A stretch of 64,000 nucleotides of DNA from Cavenderia fasciculata. Taxonomy: Eukaryota; Evosea; Eumycetozoa; Acytosteliales; Cavenderiaceae. Below, one piece after another: positions 60,439 through 64,000 of the stretch (positions are counted from its first letter, which is position 1; the number at the start of each line of letters is the position of its first letter). A model generated the notes under the pieces. It ran no database searches. It had not been told where the DNA came from and saw only the letters and a program-made list of their open reading frames with translations. Location of the stretch: the NCBI RefSeq assembly GCF_000203815.1, contig NW_004457729.1:2046674-2110673 (forward strand), written 5' to 3'. A program made the position numbers and the translations under genes.

Positions 60439-61569
60439 ATGTCTACAACTACATTAAATCTCGATCACTGTATCGAAAAGTTACAGAAATGTGAGATACT
60501 TTCAGAGTCTACCATCAAAGAGATAACAGATAGAATGAAAGAGCTTTTAATCAACGAAACAAACGTACAATCTATAAAAGCACCTGTCACTGTTGTTGGT
60601 GATGTTCATGGGTAAGAAGAATAGAAGAATAGAAGAATAGAAAGAAAGAATAGAATTCTAAACTAACAACTTCAACTATATAGTCAATTTTATGATGTTT
60701 TAGAGATATTCAAGATTGGAGGTAAATGTCCAGATACCAATTACCTGTTTTTAGGTGATTATGTAGATAGAGGTTATCATAGCGTTGAAACTATTTCTTT
60801 ATTATCATGTTTAAAGTTGAGGTAAGAAATGAAAGAGAAAGAATGAAAGATAGAAGAGAAACAGACTGTACTTGACTTGAGTTTGTTTATTAATATCTTA
60901 TTTCTATTTATTTCTATGTTTCTTTTTTATTATTATTTTAGATATCCATCAAGAATTACATTATTAAGAGGAAATCATGAATCAAGACAAATTACACAAG
61001 TCTATGGATTCTATGGAGAATGTTCAAGAAAGTATGGTAATGCCAACGTGTGGAGATATTTTACAGAGATGTTTGATTATTTGCCTGTGGCAGCTATCAT
61101 CGATGATAGCATATACTGTGTACACGGTGGTTTGTCGCCATCGGCATTGTCAATCGATCAGATTCGTGTATTAGATAGATTCCAAGAGGTACCACACGAA
61201 GGCCCATTGGCAGACTTGATGTGGTCTGATCCAGACCCCGACCGCGATGGATTTGTCGAGTCTCAAAGAGGCGCCGGTTACACATTTGGTCAAGACACGG
61301 TCGCCAAATTCCTCAAGATCAACAAGATGGAACATATACTAAGAGCACATCAACTCTGCATGGATGGGTATCAAGTACTTTTCGGTGGAAGGTTATCAAC
61401 CATTTGGTCGGCACCGAACTACTCTTACCGATGTGGTAATATGGCTTCAATCATGGAAGTCAACGAATCCCTCGAACGTTTCTTTAATACTTACAGCGCA
61501 GCTCCAGAAAGTTTACATAACAAACCTGCTCAAGATACTACTAAAGAGTTACCAGATTATTTCCTTTAA
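60439..61569 (+). CDS. PP2A-family serine/threonine phosphatase catalytic subunit
   Basis: Three exons, 60439-60611, 60684-60821 and 60942-61569, give 312 residues. The metal-binding motifs are complete: GDVHG (54-58), [24 protein letters not shown], and [18 protein letters not shown] follows and the tail ends PDYFL, the site of PP2A carboxymethylation and regulatory-subunit binding. Sequence features are mixed between PP2A and PP4 ([21 protein letters not shown]), and a short insert ([13 protein letters not shown]) replaces the usual DDRGGWG. It is clearly in the PP2A/PP4/PP6 clade, but I cannot decide which. Confidence 0.92.
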
Positions 61570-62041
61570 AATTAAACCAAAATTAAAATATAAATATCTC
61601 CTCTCACCCTTGTTAATAATAATAATAATAATAATATTCATCCATCCCCTACATCCATCACTACTACCACCACCACACCAACATCCTTGTATCCAAACAC
61701 TAATATAAGGAATTAGTTCGATTCATGCTCCCATAGATCCCCACCTCCCCTACCTACCTTCCAAATAACCAACTTAATTATTGGGCTTGTCGACAGAAGA
61801 TGAAACCAAATGGTTGTTATCTCTACTCTGCTTGCTTTCAATATGTTCTATAATAATAAATTTATGATCCATTTAACCAAATCCTCCTCCAGGTGTGTTG
61901 TGTAAACTTCAAAACACAAAACACAAAACACAAAATTGAAAATATTATTTGTATTGCACATGAGGTTCATCTGACAGACACGAAAATTTATATAGAGTTT
62001 AATTTATTAAAAAAAGAGTACTATCATCAAGATCAAAAGAA
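61570..62041. other. Intergenic
   Basis: No gene seen. (AAT)n near 61617 and four AAAACAC repeats near 61912. Confidence 0.6.
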
Positions 62042-64000
62042 ATGAAGTTAGTAGGATTAATTAGTGGAGGAAAGGATTCAATCTATAATCTAATAGAATG
62101 TATTAGAAATGGTCATGAGGTGATTGCTTTGGCTCATTTAAAACCACCAAAGATTGATAATACACAACAAGGTATGAACTTGACATAGTACTATGAACAT
62201 CATCATCATCATCATCACATCATCATCATCTATAGTTAGTAGTTAGTAGTTAGTAGAAGAAGTAACTTACATTATTGTTATAATATTAGATGAAATTGAT
62301 AGTTATATGTTTCAATCAGTTGGACATAATGTGATTGAAGGTATAGCTGAAGCAATGGGTTTACCACTTACACAACATGCAATCAATGGTAAACCACATA
62401 ATCAAGGAGAGATCTATGTAGCTACAAAAGAAGATGAAGTTGAAGATTTATACCATCTCTTGTCAATGGTCAAACAGTCACACCCAGACGTTCAAGGTGT
62501 TGCCACTGGTGCCATTCTTTCAACCTATCAAAGAATTCGTGTTGAAAATGTGTATGTATCTTTTAAAATATATTAAATATCAACCGTTACTTACTTTTAA
62601 TTAATTAATTAATCTTGAATAGTTGTTCAAGATTAGGATTTACAAGTTTTTGTTATCTTTGGAGAAGAGAGGAAGATCAATTATTAAGAGATATGATTGA
62701 TAGTAAGATGGGTGCCATATTGATTAAAACTGCTTCAATGGGTCTTGTTCCATCAAAACATTTAATGAAAACAATCGATCAAATGTATCCAATTTTAAAG
62801 GTTTTGGTAAGTCTATTTAAATACATTTAAATATTATATATTTATATTAATTTCCATTTCTTTAAAAGAATCAAAAATATGGTGTAAATATTTGTGGTGA
62901 AGGTGGAGAATATGAATCCCTTGTATTAGATTGTCCATTATTTAAAAAAAGAATTGAATTGTATGTTATACTATATATATAGAAATATTAAATAAGTTCT
63001 GGACAATTAATTTTTTATATTTATAGAATTGAAACTGAAGTAATAGTACATTCAGATGATGCATTTGTTCAAGTAGCATATGCAACATTTCAAAAATATA
63101 AATTGGTAGATAAAACACCAGAAGAGATAGAAGAGGGTAAAAAGTATTTGGTAGAGTTTGCACCATCCTATCAAACTAGCATTTCAACATGGAATGACAA
63201 GTTTTCAAATTTCTCAATCCCCATATCAATCGAAGATTACCAAATACCAACTACTTATTACACTGGTGCCAATGGAACAAAAGCACTTCAAGATACTAGT
63301 GATTTGACTCGTTTAGAAATCATTCAATCAAAGTCTGGTTTCTTTCATATTAAATCTTTTACCATTTTAAATGACAATCTCAGTAGTGGTGAAACTTTGG
63401 ATCAAATCTTGACAAATATTAGTGGTTCGTATTGAAAATGATTCATTATCATTTGTTTGAAAACATTATATTATATTGATCAATTTTTTTTTTTTAGAAA
63501 AATTAAAGTCATTATCAATGACAATGGAGAATTTAGTATTTGTTAATTTATACCTAAAGGATATGAATGATTTTGGAATTATCAATCAAAATTATTATAA
63601 ACATTTCAAAGAGAATCCATCTGCCAGAGCATGTATTCAAGTTGGTTTACCAGTACCAAATTGTAAGGTTATGGTCGATTGTATTGGTCATCAAGTTGTT
63701 AAAAAGAATTTACATGTTCAATCTATTTCAAATTGGGCTCCTGCTTGTATTGGTCCTTATTCTCAAGCAACTTTTGTATGAAATCTGAAATCATATCTAT
63801 ATCTATCCAACGAACGTGTTATTAATCTATTTGATTTGATTTTATTTTTTTAGGTTGATAATTTATTATTATTAGCAGGACAAATTGGTTTGGAACCAGG
63901 ATCGATTGCATTAATTCAAGGTGGTGTTGAAACTGAATTGAAACAAATATTTATCAACCTATCAAGTGTTTTTGAAGCATTGAAAAATGGTTTCGATCAA
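62042..64000 (+). CDS. dph6: Diphthine-ammonia ligase DPH6 with RidA-like domains, partial (3' end beyond right edge)
   Basis: Seven exons visible: 62042-62171, 62290-62551, 62623-62806, 62869-62960, 63027-63424, 63498-63775 and 63854 onward. The N-terminal adenine-nucleotide alpha-hydrolase domain has the PP-loop SGGKDS at 8-13, and EGGEYESLVLDCPLF closes the ATPase part. The C-terminal part begins a RidA/YjgF-like region (SNWAPACIGPYSQATF, then LLLLAGQIGLEPGS) typical of fungal and amoebal DPH6 fusions. DPH6 amidates diphthine to diphthamide on eEF2, the last step of that modification, in the cytosol. A second RidA repeat is expected beyond the edge. Confidence 0.93.

Overview
The window is a 64 kb piece of a dictyostelid (social amoeba) nuclear chromosome. 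Evidence: AT-rich spacers; short AT-rich introns (mostly 40-150 bp, GT..AG, usually GTATGT or GTAAGT donors and TTTTAG acceptors); Gln-, Asn- and Ser-rich homopolymer tracts inside genes; tRNA-Tyr with an intron; and gene content such as a CBM49-type cellulose-binding protein and a PAK-family kinase. Coding regions have a higher GC content and fewer homopolymers than I expect of D. discoideum, so another dictyostelid is more likely. I cannot name the species. Coordinates and exon junctions were read by eye; every splice was required to keep the frame and, where possible, to restore a known domain.

Layout. 1-5.3 kb: the 3'-open part of a secreted beta-sandwich protein (minus), a tRNA-Arg, a decayed GC-richer spacer, and an SGNH esterase. 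5.3-14.99 kb: compact housekeeping genes: eIF2D and PRP4 (divergent), SEM1/DSS1 and a PEMT-type methyltransferase (divergent), a histidine phosphatase, an orphan, a Nudix-like protein and an SRR1-like protein. 15.2-17.1 kb: a broken Crinkler-like gene. 17.4-29.1 kb: a coiled-coil protein, cyclin B, a PX-domain protein, a small secreted protein, a second tRNA-Arg carrying a retroelement-like insert in its 3' flank, a CudA-like regulator candidate and a CBM49-type protein. 30-47.1 kb: an alpha/beta hydrolase, NPL4, FKBP12, AP-5 beta, a divergent Rab, a tRNA-Tyr with partial copies, a Lys-rich protein, NDUFB2 and a PH-VPS9 protein. 47.1-64 kb: a 2.3 kb gene-free leader region, a PAK-family kinase, an F-box protein, WDR13, an AtuA-like fusion protein, a PP2A-family phosphatase and DPH6 (open at the right edge).

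The genes do not form one pathway. Functional threads are ubiquitin and proteasome work (SEM1, NPL4, F-box), splicing and translation (PRP4, eIF2D, DPH6), endolysosomal traffic (AP-5, VPS9, Rab, PX) and extracellular carbohydrate biology (SGNH esterase, CBM49, the left-edge protein).

The most unusual structure lies around the tRNA genes. Two identical tRNA-Arg genes 23.6 kb apart in opposite orientation share 5' and 3' flanks. One has stacked TATA-bearing upstream modules that each end in a piece of the tRNA start; the other has a 256 bp poly(A)-ended insert bounded by a 7 bp direct repeat, with the first locus acting as the empty-site comparison. The tRNA-Tyr gene shows a parallel pattern of upstream 5'-half copies. 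Other points are a one-base frame break in the essential PRP4 gene and two adjacent genes whose first coding exon is only the ATG.
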